A DNA stretch of 64,000 nucleotides from Lasiosphaeria ovina (taxonomy: Eukaryota > Ascomycota > Sordariomycetes > Sordariales > Lasiosphaeriaceae), in the NCBI GenBank assembly GCA_033439765.1, contig JAULSN010000004.1:3668001-3732000 (forward strand), read 5' to 3'. The translations under genes and the position numbers were made by a program. This document shows, in pieces, positions 11,790 to 24,355 of the stretch. The stretch's first letter is position 1. Each line of letters starts with the position of its first letter. The notes under the pieces were generated by a model, which made no database searches, had not been told where the DNA came from, and saw only the letters and a list, made by a program, of their open reading frames with translations.

Positions 11790-14700
11790 TGTGTTCAAGA
11801 TATCCCTCCTCTTCTCTTTTTTTCCTGTATTTTCTATCTTTTCCCTTTTCCCCTTCGAGCTCGAAATATCTTTGAACGGTAATTACTGGTCTGCTTCTAG
11901 TTCTCACCGTATCGTCTCATCGTCTAAGCTATCTGGTGTGGTGGTTGGATGGTTTCATTTTGGGTTCCAAGCTCAGCAAAACTGCTGACTACTTATCTTG
12001 GAATCTGAGGTTTTGTGCTTGCAAAGGCACGGAGTAGTACCCCACAATATCCAAAGGCTAACAAAGCTGTGGTAGGGGGCTCCCAGAGCATGTATAAACA
12101 ACGGCCCTCTATCCGCACTCTAGCTTCTTCGCTTTACCCACTGACATGGTTCAACGTCTTTGTAGGGCTGAAGTGAAGCAAGGAAGAGGCTCCTTGGGAA
12201 ATTCCATCCCTCGCGAGAGCTGAGGTCCAATTGCGCATTCCCCCCTCGTCTGTTCTTGGACCCCAAACCCACACAACTCCAACTCGGAGCGTAACACTGA
12301 CCTCCGAGCTGCCGTGTAACGAGCAGGGACGAGCAATCCGTTATAGGCCAGTCCACACATTACATCAAATCTAGACTGTAGGAGGGGTTGCCACAATCTG
12401 AAATATTGTGCAGAGGATTTGCATCTTGGTCAAGCCTCCGGTCGTCGTCATCGGAGCATCATTCCCAAGTCCGAGTGAAATAAACCAGAAATGTCTTCCA
12501 TATTAGTTCATCGGCTGCAGACAACAACCAGAACAGTGTCGCATTTATTTTGCAGAGTCACTGCCGGTCACGAATCGAGCAGGTGCTTTGCGGAGCATAC
12601 ATGTGGATCCAACATCACAACACATAGTCGGCGGCTGCACGGTGCTCCCCCCAAGTTCGGCACTTTCAAGATATGTGGTATATGACTATATGTAAACAAC
12701 CGGGCAGGGGGGGACGGGGCAGCCGCCGAGCAGGGGCAGGGGCAGGCAGGCCCAATGGGTGGCCTTGTTTCGTCAAAACTGATCAGTTTGCGAGGATGGA
12801 TTCTTACATGGCTGTATGTGCATGTAGAAGTCCGTGGTGTCCTGGTGTCACAACGTCTTCCAAGTGCCGAGAGAGAATCGGCAAGCAGGGCAGCCCGCGG
12901 CCAATGGGCAGCGAAGGATTCAGCCATCTCTGGAAGGAAGGGAAGAAATGATGGTGGGGGAGGGGGGGGGGGTGGCTGGGAAGGAAGCGGGCCGTCTTAC
13001 TGAATGCAAAAGTAGGGGGAAAGGACGGAGTAGTATCTGGGCAATTCTCGGTTCGATGTTCGGCCAGACTCAGGTCGCTCGTCCGGCCGCTCTTCTGATC
13101 TGACAAGTTTCAGTTCAGAGAGTTGGGAGAGGGACCGATTTCGAGCCCCTCGCCTTTTCGGGGCGACTGTCGACCCTTTGCCGGGTGCGCCCAGGGGAAT
13201 GCCTCACGGGTTTGCATGCAAAGGGTCTCAGCCATGAGGGAGGCCGGCTGCTTGGTGGCTCCCCCACCTTCCTCCCTCCCTCCTTTTCTCCCCGCAAGGG
13301 TGACCGGCGCCGTGGGTCGGCCCCCTACGGCGGCCCCGAGCCACTCCCTTGGATTGTGGGGCAAATGCAGACCAACACCACTCTACACAGCCACGCAGCC
13401 TCGCCCTCTTGTCGTCTCCCCGCATGGCATGCTTGGAGGGCCGACCAAAGGGCTGCAAACAACTGCATCACCAATCTCTCCAGAGTCACAGTGACGAAGC
13501 TGCAGCTCACATGCGATGCGTGTGGCGGTGTCCTGCCTGTCTGGCAAGGCGATCTTCAGGCAGAAATTGCACAATTGGGTGATGAGAGAAAGATGATACT
13601 ACCGATAATGATGATATCCGCACTTCAGAAAAGTCTAGTGTCTTGCAGGACCCCTCCCTTTTTTGGCGGCCCGACAACTCACCGCTTTTCCGTATCGCTT
13701 GGGATGGGGAACAATGGAGAGCGACTTCAACAAGGTGCAAGACACCCACAACACCTGGGCTCAACAAGCGACAGACGGGACCGTCCAGCCGTCGCAGATG
13801 TTCTCTGTCTTTAATTATCGATGGTTTGCCAGCTACATACACACGGCTGATACTGGGTTCAGTATCCGTCCTGTGGAGGAACCTCGAAATCCCGCCATCA
13901 CGGCTTGACAGAGCCCGCTAGGCCGCCGGATTTGGTTGCAAGATTCAATCGCGCCGTCGGTCTAAAAGACGCCCCGCAAGTTTGTTTGGGGCGGCATGTG
14001 GCGTTTCTGCGAGACACCACATTTCCCGATCATATGTACAGTACATGGACCAGTTCTGGTCTGCGCGATAGCGGGATGCGCAGCACTGGGTCGATCGGGT
14101 CGAGAATCGCAGCACGCTTGCAACCAATGATGGCTCGAAAGAGCCGAGCCAGGACCCGTGTAGCCGTAGGGCTGAACGAGGGGAAGGGAGAGGGGCATTC
14201 TGGAAGGTCTCCATGCCAAGTGAGCCGGCTACCCTATTCTTGGGCCAGTTTCAAAGACTCAAAGAGACCCCGCGTTGCCGTGTTGTTGAGGTTGATGTTG
14301 ATGAGCTGGTGTAATTGAACCATGACGAGTTGCCATGCTGCTCGTGGCGCCGCCAGCCAAGAGCCAAGAAGGGCTGACTGGAGATGCAGAGAAGGGATGG
14401 AAGATTGGGAGATCCGGGGCCTGTATTGTACAGACCTGCACAACCCCCTTCCGTAGATAGGAAAGAATACGGGCCGATCTGTCGTCTTCCGTCGTCCAAT
14501 TCAAACTGCATGTATGTATTTCCCAGCTGTCGCGATACGCGGGGGCGCGAGCACCACACGCGGCTGACAAATGATGCGATCCAACGGACGTTGGGATGCC
14601 GGTGCGAATAGGTTGGGGAGAGACAGTGGATGTCCGCAACAAGTGTATGTTGCACGATGCGTCCACGATGCGTCCACGATGCGTCATGGCAGCCTCTTAC

Positions 14701-16640
14701 CTATCGGTAATCTCAAGGCTCCGATGCTGTCCTTCGGGAAAGCGCCATGCCATTAGCTCTCTGCTGGTCAGACCGTGTCGTTTGTGCGTCTCGAGATGCA
14801 CAAGACCCTCTCGTACGAACGGTCCCGTGGCCCGTCTTTTCTTGATCTGCCAGCCAGTGCCGCATAGAAGCTCATCGCCGCCGAATGGGGTGCGTTTCCA
14901 CGCCGCAGTGAGTCCTCAACTCGTCCGAGACATTGTCTTCGCTTTGACTTATTGTTGCTCGGCCTGGCTGCATTCATTGTATGGCGCGCATCACCCATAG
15001 CCGCTCGCTCCATTTTCGATCATCACATTATATGCGTATCGACATGTTGCGAACGGAGTCGGGCAATCGAGACAAGAATTCGCCGCGAGATGCTCTTCTT
15101 GGAAATAGACACGGCTTCTCTGTGAGCCAACAACCTCCGAGAGAACGAGTCTCAGCCAGCCTGGTGACATGAGAGGCAACCAGGCTAGCCATGCAGTAGC
15201 CGCGTGTGGCACCCATCACAAACAACTGCGACAGCAATAGCGACTGCCTTCTTGGCCTGCACATTAATGGAAAGTGCGCGATGCATGATGCACGGGAGCT
15301 TGACGCCTGCGTTAGTTAGGTGGGCTTATTTCGCACAATTCGCAGCACAGAGCAGGCGGCGAGCAAGGATAAGTATGCATGCACTCCATCTCGGCCTTTG
15401 AGCGAAATACACGGCCGTACCCTTGAATGCTCAGGTAGCTAGTAGATGACTACCAAAGCCGGCGTTATGTGATATTGAGACTGAAGACGGCAAACCTAAG
15501 TTAAGTTAAGCCCGGTGGGCGTGGATGAAAATCCCCGCAAGGTGGTGATGAGCCGTGGGAAACCAGCCTGGATTCACGTATTCGGGCGGTGGATACCTGG
15601 AAGGTAGCCCGGTTCCATCCTACCGCATGAGGGCCCCACAGTGGAGGACCCTCCCTAGTGGAGTTTGCACTACATAAATCTTGGCGCATCCCTTGGGGCT
15701 AGGGCCAAAGGCGGCCCCGGCTGCAAGTGAGGTGGAGTGCGCCCTGAACGGCCGTCTTCGACGACGGCCGTCTGGCAGCCGGTACCTGAGGGCTGCTGTC
15801 TTGTGCGGGTGCAGTGCGTGGAACAATGAGACAGAAATTGGCCTTTAATAAGACTTTAAGTGCAGCCCGCCAGCCTCGCCAACCTGGTCTCAGGAACCCC
15901 TGCTCTCCCCCCTCCATTCACGTTCCGGCAGCTATAGGTATTCCATCCTTTGATACGACCCTCGTCCCATTTGCGCTTTTTTGCGTGTAATCGGACGGAA
16001 AGCAACCTACCTTCACGCTGAGACTCGCCGTCGCCTTCCTTGCTCTAGGTTGGCCATTGACTTGACTTAGACACGTCCTGTCGCCAGCGGCATCCCTTCA
16101 CTTGCCTCACTTCCAGAAGTCTCGACTCTCGAGTAATCACGTATCCGACCTTGGCGTCCGTCTTTACGTTCCTGCCCGCAACGTCAAAGCAGCCAACCAG
16201 CCAGGCTAGCCAACCAACGAACCAACCGACAGAAACTAATCGCCCCGCGGTACTCCCTACAACTAGTCTGTCCAGAGTAAGCAGCACTCTCAGCTCATCC
16301 GAATTTTTAAGCCGGCGCAAACCTCCTACCTTTTTAGACCAAGGGTCCAAAACACCAATTCAAAGTTCCAAACTGCCTACCCGCGCCGTACCACCACCGT
16401 CTATCGACGTCCAGCTATCAACGAGACAAGGACAGCTCCATTCCACCATCCATTGATCGTTTCCATTCTCCGCATCCTGGAATCTTGACAACCCCACAGT
16501 CCAGCTCGTGTCGCTAGCAACCCCTGGCTTAGAACTACTTACCAATTACTAGTATCAAGCTACTAGCTGCGCTAGCGGCCTAATTGGTCTTGATTGCGAT
16601 GGTACCGACTGACCGGTAGAAGCTATCGCCACCCATTCTC
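11790..16640. other. Intergenic region between Rit1 and the first Zn2Cys6 gene
   Basis: About 4.9 kb lying upstream of both neighbours, which are divergently transcribed. Open frames between 12.1 and 15.9 kb are short, overlap on both strands and resemble no family. Noted content: CGGAGTA words at 12030-12036 and 13026-13032, a perfect triple 11-bp repeat at 14653-14685, and CCAAC-rich sequence at about 16190-16230 just before the regulator gene. No RNA gene or transposon was recognised. Confidence 0.55.
14653..14685. repeat. Perfect tandem triplet of an 11-bp unit (CACGATGCGTC)
   Basis: Three exact copies of CACGATGCGTC lie head to tail with no spacer. The element is isolated in non-coding sequence about 2 kb upstream of the Zn2Cys6 gene. 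An 11-bp period, about one helical turn, would present the same face of DNA three times, which would suit protein binding; that is inference. Confidence 0.85.
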
Positions 16641-18903
16641 ATGTCGTCGTCATCGTCGTTGTCGTTGTCGCTGTCTCCGGGACGCCGTCCCTCGGCTGCG
16701 GCGCCCTTGTCCCCGGCCTCGACCGTCTCGGGCACGCCCACCGACGCCTCCAAGCCAAAGCGCGCGAGGACGAGCAAACCCAAAGTCAAGACAGGATGCA
16801 ATAACTGCAAGTAAGCAACCACGTCCAGTCTCTCCTCACTATCCCACCAGCCAGTCTCCTTTGCTAGCTGCGCCTTTGCGCTAACCAGGTTGGCTCTGTA
16901 GGCAAAGGAGAATCAAGTGCGACGAGAAGCGCCCGTCGTGTGCCAACTGCCTCCGCTCAAAAAAGTCCTGCACCGGCTACCCCCCCCCGAGCCGCAGCGC
17001 CCGCCCATTTGAGGAGATCCGAATCGCGCCGAAGCCACTGGCGGCAGCGAGTGCCCCTCCGCCTGGTCGCGAACCCATCCAGCTGCCCCCACGGCGTGTA
17101 GCAAAGTACCAGCGCCGAACCACTCCTCCGCTAACGCCTAGCACCCCGTCCTCTGCCGTCGCCATTTTGCACACGCCCTCAACTACACTGCCTTTTGACG
17201 AGACCGAGGGTCTCTATTATCGGCTGTTCCGTGAGCACACGGCGAATGAGCTCTCGGGATTCTTTGACTCGGCCTTTTGGGAACGCACCGTCTTGCAGGA
17301 GTGCCACTCCCAGGCCGCCATCCGCCATGCTGTCGTTGCGCTGGGCGCCCTGTATAAGACGCTCGAGCAGTCAACCGAGTCGCCACCCGGGTCGCCTGCC
17401 GGGGACGGCAATTTTGTCAACCGTGCTCTGAGGCACTGGGAGATGGCCGTCCGGCAGTATTCCAACGCCTGCAACTCGCTTGTTTTGGCCAAGTCCGCAG
17501 AATCGACGTCGCACCGGACCAGACTAATGGCGAGCGTGCTGTTGGCGTGCTTCGACTCGTTTATTGGCGACCACAAGCAAGCAATCGTCCAGGTCCAGAA
17601 CGGATTGGCGTTGCTGGAGATACTGCGAGCCGAGAGGAGGCGTGCCTTTATTCCCAAGCCCGAAGAGCCGGTCGAGGAAGAGCTCATCCAGATATTCACT
17701 CGGCTAGCGATACAGGCCAAGTCCTATGACATGGCTTTCCATTTCCCTCACCCATATGTCGTGTGCCTAACCACGCCGGCCCAGGCGCAGGACCCGAGCT
17801 CCCCGTCGTCCGAGGGAGCCTCGCCAGTATCACTCCACCACGATCCGATCCCGGGCCGGTTCACATCCGTTCTGGAAGCTCGCCTAGCCTGGGATACTCT
17901 TGCCGAGCGCATCCTGAGGTTCACCGAAACAATGTTCATGCACACGCAAAACCAGATTATGGGAGTTCTTCCGGAGTCGTTGCGGCAGTACGGCATGCAG
18001 TTTAAAAAGGACATTGACTCCTGGTCAGACGCCTTTGAGTCAATCCTCGCCTCGAGGACGGCGCCAGGCGTGAACAGCCAGGAGAAGGCCGGCGTGGCGG
18101 TCCTAAAGATGACGCAGGTTATGGGGCAAATACTGTTCCTCATGACTTTCAGCGATACCGAGATGCAGTTTGACAGTTTCACGAGCCAGTTCAAGGCTAT
18201 TGTTGACCTGGCTATCGAGGTTGTGGGCGACGAGGAACGGAGAGCGGCCGCCAAGCGGTGCCCAGACCCGAGATACTGCCGCCACCGGCGCCGCCAGGAC
18301 ACCGACATCTTTGGCGGGCACGAGTATGCTGCATGCCACATCAAGCCGAGCTTCAGCGCCGACCTGGGTATCGTGCCGCCTCTCTTTGTTGTTGCCACAA
18401 AATGCCGCAACGGATTGATAAGGAGGCAGGCTATCCAGCTGTTGCGCAGCAGTTCCAGGAGAGAAGGTATGTGGGACAGCGAACTCACAGCCCGCATCGG
18501 CACGTGGATTGCCGAGGTCGAAGAAACCGAGGATGCCCCATCTCCAGTAGACAACTTCGTGAAGCAAAGCCCTTCACGCCCGTCTACGAGCGGCTCGAGC
18601 ACCCGGCTAGGCAGCACCATAGACTTTGGGGACATGGCCCTTGGCCCTGGCGGGAATGCAAAATGGGAATCTAGGCGACGAGGGAGCCCGGCCTCTGATT
18701 CTGCCAACGCCAGCAGCATCTTCTCGCGACCGCCGCGCGTCGCCGTACCCGAGGAGAAACGCATACCCGAAGAGAAGCGCGTCATGGTGCGCGCCGTCGA
18801 GTTTGACCTCCGCGAGCGCTATGCATTCGTCCAGCTCGGGTCTCGCGAGCTACCCACGGGGACGCACGACACGAAGACACGGGTGACCAAAATATGGTGG
18901 TGA
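16641..18903 (+). CDS. Zn2Cys6 (fungal binuclear cluster) transcription factor, 723 aa
   Basis: Exons 16641-16810 and 16902-18903 give 723 residues. A Ser-rich head and a basic stretch (about 39-51) precede the zinc cluster, with Cys at 53, 56, 63, 70, 73 and 80 (C-x2-C-x6-C-x6-C-x2-C-x6-C) and the basic RRIK signature. The intron falls inside the cluster between Cys56 and Cys63, a common position in this family. The long C-terminal region begins FDETEGLYYRLFREHTANEL and resembles the fungal-specific factor domain found with DUF3468-like proteins, including a helical SQAAIRHAVVALGALY segment. It is a nuclear DNA-binding regulator; targets are unknown. No biosynthetic genes sit beside it, so it is not obviously a cluster regulator. 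Confidence 0.9.
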
Positions 18904-20090
18904 TTTTAGTTTTCTGCTGTATTCTCACTTCTGTTTATTTTTCTTCTTGCTTTTTTGGTTAATCTTTCTCTTTGGATATACCCCAGACTTTGCCGCCGCA
19001 CAAGGTTCTTATTCTTTTTTTTTGTTGGTTTTATGGGTCAATATTCACTCGGACGAATGAGATGAAAACCACGTCATACACATGACAGACCGGTTTCCAC
19101 CTCACAAGAATAACAGCCATCGCGGTATGGGTGGAAAATACTATTGGGGGGGGAAAGGATACCGACAAAACCGCTTCTCTTCTTTCATGGACAAAATTTT
19201 GAATCTCTCTCTGCTGGCCTGACAGAGTTTTATTATTTGTCTTCCAAGTTCAAGGCTTATTCATATTTCTTCTCTGCTCTTCTTTTTTCTTTTTCGCATG
19301 CAGAATCACTGGTCTGGTATGGCCTGGCCTGGTCTTGGTTAGTTGGTTAGTCAGTTGGTTGGTTGATGGTTTTCCAAAAAGGACTAGACGTCCTCGTTTT
19401 CACAAACGCGCCCACCTACCATATCCCACTGGATGTATTATTCTCACATATTAATAAATATCGAACAACGTGTTTAAAATTGCCTTAGTCCCCCTTTTGT
19501 TCGTCTTTCCTCAGGATTGATCTCTGACAAGTTAGTTACCAGGTAAAAACGTAGAGGCGATAAAAGAACTCTGAGTAAGTTGCTTCTGGGAACCATTCAA
19601 GAGACTTTGCCTGTCTGTCTATAATAAACCCTGTAGTGTTCACTGGTGATAGGTCCGTACGGATGGCTGAATATCTTGTAACTAAAAGCTCAGACCGCGT
19701 GTACAAAGATCATGGTTGCCATCGAATGCGTGCAAGAGAACAAAAGTAAAACAAATGGCAATTATAACAATTCACTCAAAACCCGCGGATAGTCTGCATT
19801 TTCAGTCCCTTGTTTCTTTTTGGTTGCTGGACTAAAACGCCTCTCAGCTGATTATAATGTAATTCGAAAATACGCCCGTCGTTTATGTCCCGCTCCAATG
19901 CACTCCGTTGTACCTCGCTACATGCTTAACTATTAAAATATTTGTCTACCTATTCATAGACGAACGCTAGGAAAGATGGGCGCCAGCAATGATGCAGATC
20001 CAACTGATATATATACTCTGCTGTTGTACACGCTCAATACAAATGCTATTATTAATCGCCCGTGATTCAAGTGCCGTCCCGGCTCCAGCC
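18904..20090. other. Convergent intergenic region
   Basis: About 1.2 kb between the 3' ends of the Zn2Cys6 gene and the Dsc-type ligase gene. It is T-rich near 18910-19030 and 19190-19290, with GGTT-type repeats around 19335-19370. It probably holds the two 3' UTRs; no coding potential is recognised. Confidence 0.55.
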
Positions 20091-22697
20091 TCACAGGGGC
20101 GGCAGCTCTTCTCTGCATATGGGACATACCAACCGGTGGCGTAGCCAGCCCTCGAGGCATTTCGTGTGGTAGATGTGGCGGCAGGGCGTGACCATGTAGG
20201 CGCGACGGGCAAGGACGCCAGCGACTCCGCCGCCCGAAGGGTCCTCGGCGCCGGCGCGCACAACGGGCACTTCGAGGATCTCCTTGCAAATGGCGCAGTC
20301 CATGGAGCGCAAGTAGGTACCGCGCTTCTCACGAACCTTCTCACGCTCCCTGGCCTCGCCCCCGCCGCTGCCCATGGACCACGACCTCATTCGCCCCGCT
20401 ACCGGTGATGTGGGGTTGCTCGAGGTGCCCACAAGGCCTATCGGCAGGCCGCCGGCCTCGACGTTGTCCTCGCGCAGGACGGGGTGGTATTCCCAGGCTT
20501 CGGGGGCCCAGGAGCGCGGTATGCCGAAGCGGGGTCCCAGGATGTCCTGCAGGGCGAGGACCCAGAGCTGGATCCAGAGCCAACTTGCGAGCACGGCGAA
20601 GGCGCGCCAGTCGGGCTCGGCAAAGAGGATGTTGTCCTCGTGGAGGTAGAAATATGCGAACGGCATCAGCCGGAGGACTGACTGGCCAATCATGAAGCGC
20701 CAGGCAAAGGCGCGACGACTATTACGCTGGACGTTGCGCCATATTTGAGGCAGCCACAGCGACAGGTAGAGAAAGGCCAGCATGTTGATGTAGGCTGAGC
20801 GGATCGTCACCGGCCAGGACGCCGCGGCAGCAGTGAGGAAAAGAATCATCACGCCGAGCAGAACGAATCGTGCGGAAATTGATGCAAAGGTGGTCACTCG
20901 AGCTTGCGGCCTGGCCGGAGTCCCGGCTGGGGCTGCCGGAACGGCGCCGGCAGTCGGCACGGCTGCGGCGCCAGCAGCCAGGTTCTCGGCAATCTCGGCA
21001 TCAATATCTTGATCGGATGGGATGATGATGGGAGGAGAAGCCGCACGGGGAGGGCCCGCCGTCACAGGGCGAGGCAGCGTGCCATCTCGCGGCTCTACAG
21101 GAGGCAGAGGCGGAGGCGGCGGTACCCTTGGGGCATTAAAAGCGTTGGCGTTGTGCTGTCGCTCACGTCCCCGCTCTTGGTTCCTCCGTTCTTGCTCTAG
21201 GATCTTGTAGACCTCTGAAAGGAATGAACCTTCTATCACCATCGACATGAAGGCAGCGAACGTCACGGCGAGGCAAGGGAGAAATGTGCTTGTCGCCGAG
21301 AGGCTCCACGCCGACGCGCCTGCAAATACCAAGCCGTCGGCCAACAGCATCATGCCCGCAGTGTAAAAGCTGACACGCCCTATGGTGGATGGTGTGTTTG
21401 TTTCTTTCAACTGTGCCTTCAGGAGCCAGATCTGGGCCATGAGCAGAGCAGCAAACGCGAGCATCCACACCTTGGCGCGATAAATGAAAACCTCCTCCTT
21501 CATGCCGACGAGATGCTGTCCATCGGCTGGGTGGTAGTGGGGTGGCCCTTTGGACTCGAGGTAGAATCCGCAGTCGGGAGACCACGCCACGAGTGACATG
21601 CGAAGCTCTGGGATGGCCTTGATAGGCGCGCCCGTTGGATGGCGAAGCTCGTTCTCGAAGCTGTCAACAACTGCGGTAGGCCCCTTGGCAAGGCCGTCAT
21701 CCAAGCTGTCTAGTCCCGTCTGGCGAAGGTCAAGAGGCTGCAGCTGCAGATACATGACGTACTCGCAATGCGGCGCGAGGGCCCAAGGCTCGTCGGATCC
21801 CTCGACCACCGAAGACCAGGGGTTGCTGGTATCGGTGAAGCGCGTCCTCTCCTTCTTGCGAAGCGCCTTGTCCAGCGTTTGGTTGAGCAGTCTCTGGCTC
21901 GACTCGAAGAACTCTCGGTCGGGGGCCAAATGTGGTAGCCCGAAGATGCCGGCAAACTTCTCGCTTGTCGTCGTCAGGAGAATGGAGCCCTGGCTCGGCC
22001 AGTGCACGCCAAACAGTCGCATATTCCAGCTGCTCGCCTGGCTCGCCTTGTCCTGGATGGTGACGAGGGCCGAGACCTCCCTCGCCACACTTGCCGAATG
22101 CAGTGCAATGCCGGGCTTCTTTTCTTCATACTCGACGCCCACGTCTTCTTCGATGAGGCGCAGCATGATGGTGCCATGGTCGCCGGTTGTGTTCCTCGCC
22201 CATTCGACGTGTTTTTCTGGCCAGCTAACTGCGGGGGCGATGTCGCTCAGGTTGAAGCCGACTGCCTGTTTTACAGCAGCTCCTGGGCGGCGCGCCCACT
22301 CTCCGTACACAGTGCCGGTCGCGTTCTGCCATGTGGTCTGCATAGGACTGTGCTCCCACTGGTTGTCACCGGCTGGCGACGGAAAGACGTTGCGGCTCCA
22401 CTCTCGACAACGGTCCTTGAACCGGTCCAGGTCCTGCCAAGCGTACCCGTCCGTTTTCCGAAAGCCCGTCAGATTCAGAAACCGGGGCGCATGCTCCGGG
22501 TTCTCGACGGGTCGAGGCGCAAAATCTCCCCAGCTCGAGCTGTTAAGGACGGCCAAAGCCTGCCGCTGGCGGGCGAGCCGAGCAGTGGCGAGCGACGGTG
22601 CGGATATCAGGGCCGGCCCGTTATCTGGGGCCAGGAAGACCCATAGGAGGATGAAGAGGACTAACAGCGTCCTACCTCGGTCGGGTGATTGAGGCAT
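20091..22697 (-). CDS. dsc1: Dsc-complex / Tul1-type transmembrane RING E3 ubiquitin ligase, 868 aa
   Basis: Single exon of 868 residues. It begins with a short hydrophilic tail and a hydrophobic signal/anchor (about 10-24), followed by a long lumenal-type domain with several N-x-S/T sequons (NLTGF, NATG, NLSD, NTTG, NQTL). Seven or so hydrophobic segments span roughly 415-760. A C-terminal RING-H2 finger (about 801-863) has CAIC, C-x-H-x2-H-x2-C and CPIC. This order is that of yeast Tul1 and fission yeast/Aspergillus Dsc1/DscA, the E3 of the Golgi Dsc complex that ubiquitinates membrane proteins and, in many fungi, activates the sterol regulator SREBP. The ATG at 22697 is used because upstream in-frame codons lack an ATG. 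The middle contains a Pro/Ala-rich cytosolic loop (about 515-605). Confidence 0.88.
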   Translation of the reverse strand: MPQSPDRGRTLLVLFILLWVFLAPDNGPALISAPSLATARLARQRQALAVLNSSSWGDFAPRPVENPEHAPRFLNLTGFRKTDGYAWQDLDRFKDRCREWSRNVFPSPAGDNQWEHSPMQTTWQNATGTVYGEWARRPGAAVKQAVGFNLSDIAPAVSWPEKHVEWARNTTGDHGTIMLRLIEEDVGVEYEEKKPGIALHSASVAREVSALVTIQDKASQASSWNMRLFGVHWPSQGSILLTTTSEKFAGIFGLPHLAPDREFFESSQRLLNQTLDKALRKKERTRFTDTSNPWSSVVEGSDEPWALAPHCEYVMYLQLQPLDLRQTGLDSLDDGLAKGPTAVVDSFENELRHPTGAPIKAIPELRMSLVAWSPDCGFYLESKGPPHYHPADGQHLVGMKEEVFIYRAKVWMLAFAALLMAQIWLLKAQLKETNTPSTIGRVSFYTAGMMLLADGLVFAGASAWSLSATSTFLPCLAVTFAAFMSMVIEGSFLSEVYKILEQERRNQERGRERQHNANAFNAPRVPPPPPLPPVEPRDGTLPRPVTAGPPRAASPPIIIPSDQDIDAEIAENLAAGAAAVPTAGAVPAAPAGTPARPQARVTTFASISARFVLLGVMILFLTAAAASWPVTIRSAYINMLAFLYLSLWLPQIWRNVQRNSRRAFAWRFMIGQSVLRLMPFAYFYLHEDNILFAEPDWRAFAVLASWLWIQLWVLALQDILGPRFGIPRSWAPEAWEYHPVLREDNVEAGGLPIGLVGTSSNPTSPVAGRMRSWSMGSGGGEAREREKVREKRGTYLRSMDCAICKEILEVPVVRAGAEDPSGGGVAGVLARRAYMVTPCRHIYHTKCLEGWLRHRLVCPICREELPPL

Positions 22698-23712
22698 GAC
22701 GTTGAGCTGCAGCACGTTGCATCTTCCTCCGGTCTACTTCTTCTCGTCTGGTTAAGATGTCGCGGAAAGGCGAGGGGCGGAGTTATGAGCTCGACGAGGA
22801 GCGCATCTTCCAAGCGCTCAAGGCACGCGGCCGACTTCGCGTCTGGAAAGGTCGTCTCGAGTGCAAGATGACTGCGAAGACCAAAGTCCAAGTTTGTCAG
22901 GTCTGGTGGTTGTTTGGCTGGCTTGCGAGCTTTGGACTGGGGACTCGATAGATGGAGTTTGTAATGGTCGGGCCGATGTTCACAAGACGTCTTGACGAGG
23001 CGGGCGGGGCACGGAAAGCTGTCCTTGTAGAAGCGAATAGGTATGTATGTGAAAAGGCAAAGGATGTGTTCTTGTAGGAGACGGTGCTTCCGAGGAAGCT
23101 GCAATGGGACATGGGCGCATTCGAGTTCCCAAAGCGCATTGATTGGCTTAGCGACGACTGGGCTGGCCACCGTAGTCATCGGCCAAACGGGGCACAGTGC
23201 GCGCTCCCCAGTCGCAGTGCCAATTGAAACCCGCCAGCAAACTCCGGTCGCAAACTCCAAACATTACGGAAAAGACTAGGTGAAATACGGATACGCTGCT
23301 GCGTGCGGGGCCCAACCCCCACTTTATCCTTCTCGAACCAACGCTCACCGGTCGTGCAACCAAACCAAACCACACAAATATTCACAAGGCGCAGGAGAGA
23401 GTCTGGGACGGGCCATATTTCAAAGTTTCGTGCTGCCAAAGCTAAATAGCAAGGCTGTCGTTCTCATCTCGGGACTTGTGTCCTTCAGCTCCTGAATAAA
23501 TACCTAAACACAACCACAGCCACCTGGCAGCCTACATTCACGACGATACGGAATACCGTGGGTACAATACATGCGGACGCTCGACACAAGTGGCCTGGGA
23601 ATAAACAAATAAGCTTGTCCGACGGCGGTTCTCCTTTGAGTCTTTTTCAGGGCCAACAACAAACAGCCACCCACCACCACCACTACTGGGCACCGCACCA
23701 GCACTGGCACCA
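22698..23712. other. Divergent intergenic region between Dsc1-type and HSBP1-like genes
   Basis: About 1 kb serving as promoter region for both genes. A 64-codon plus-strand frame starting at 22757 and a minus-strand frame over 22661-23260 overlap each other and resemble nothing; I do not call them genes. Confidence 0.5.
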
Positions 23713-24355
23713 TGGCTTCAAACGCCGACTCAAGCACCACCAGCCAAACCACAAACGTGAGTATGTCCAGCGGCGAATTAGTGATTATATGTCCCAGCTT
23801 GTTTCCTTTCCTTTACTTCGCCCCCGTTTAAAGTCGCAAGTCCCCTCTCGTGGACATCCTTTTCCCACCCGCGCCAGGCTCGGCCCCAAGACGGCGGACG
23901 CCTCACAGACAGCATCTCAATTCTCATCATTTGCAAATTTTATTTCAATTCTTGCGGATCCTGAGACGCGTCCCACATCCCACATCTTCCGCAGCAAAGG
24001 CAAAAAGTCACCCATGCTCACAAATGCTTGTTTTGCATTTCAACTACGTACAGACTTCGGATAACGCGCGCTCCGATCTCACGGCCCAGGTCGAGGACTT
24101 GCTGAATACGCTGTCCAACAAGTTCGCCGGCGTTTCAAGCGAGATCTTTGCCAAGAGTAAGTCAACTGTTTGGCACCTCCCTCATCATCACTCAAGGCAG
24201 CTTGCAGGGCCAAATGGCTCAATGTGAAAATTCCCGGCTGACGGCTTGGGCCTTGCCATTGCCATTGCGGAATAGTGGATGAGATGTCGAGGCGTCTGGA
24301 CAATCTCGAGGCGCAATTAATGGCAAACAAGGACAAAGGGGCTCCGCCAAATTAG
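23713..24355 (+). CDS. Heat shock factor binding protein 1 (HSBP1)-like coiled coil, 75 aa
   Basis: Three short exons, 23713-23757, 24054-24156 and 24276-24355, join to 75 residues. After a Ser/Thr-rich head, residues about 20-65 form the HSBP1 heptad coiled coil: DLTAQVEDLLNTLSNKF, then SSEIFAKMDEMSRRLDNLEA. The hydrophobic a/d spacing and the MDEMSRRLDNLE segment match animal HSBP1 and fungal homologues. HSBP1 was described as a negative partner of the HSF trimer and also as a WASH-complex assembly factor; which role applies in fungi is not settled. Each exon is too short to be obvious alone, and first-pass annotation could miss it. Splice sites are all GT-AG with matching phases. Confidence 0.85.

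Noticed and set aside
22757..22951. Small plus-strand frame beginning MSRKGEGRSYELDEERIF
   Set aside because: It lies in the divergent promoter of the Dsc-type gene, has no continuing exon and no match that I recognise.
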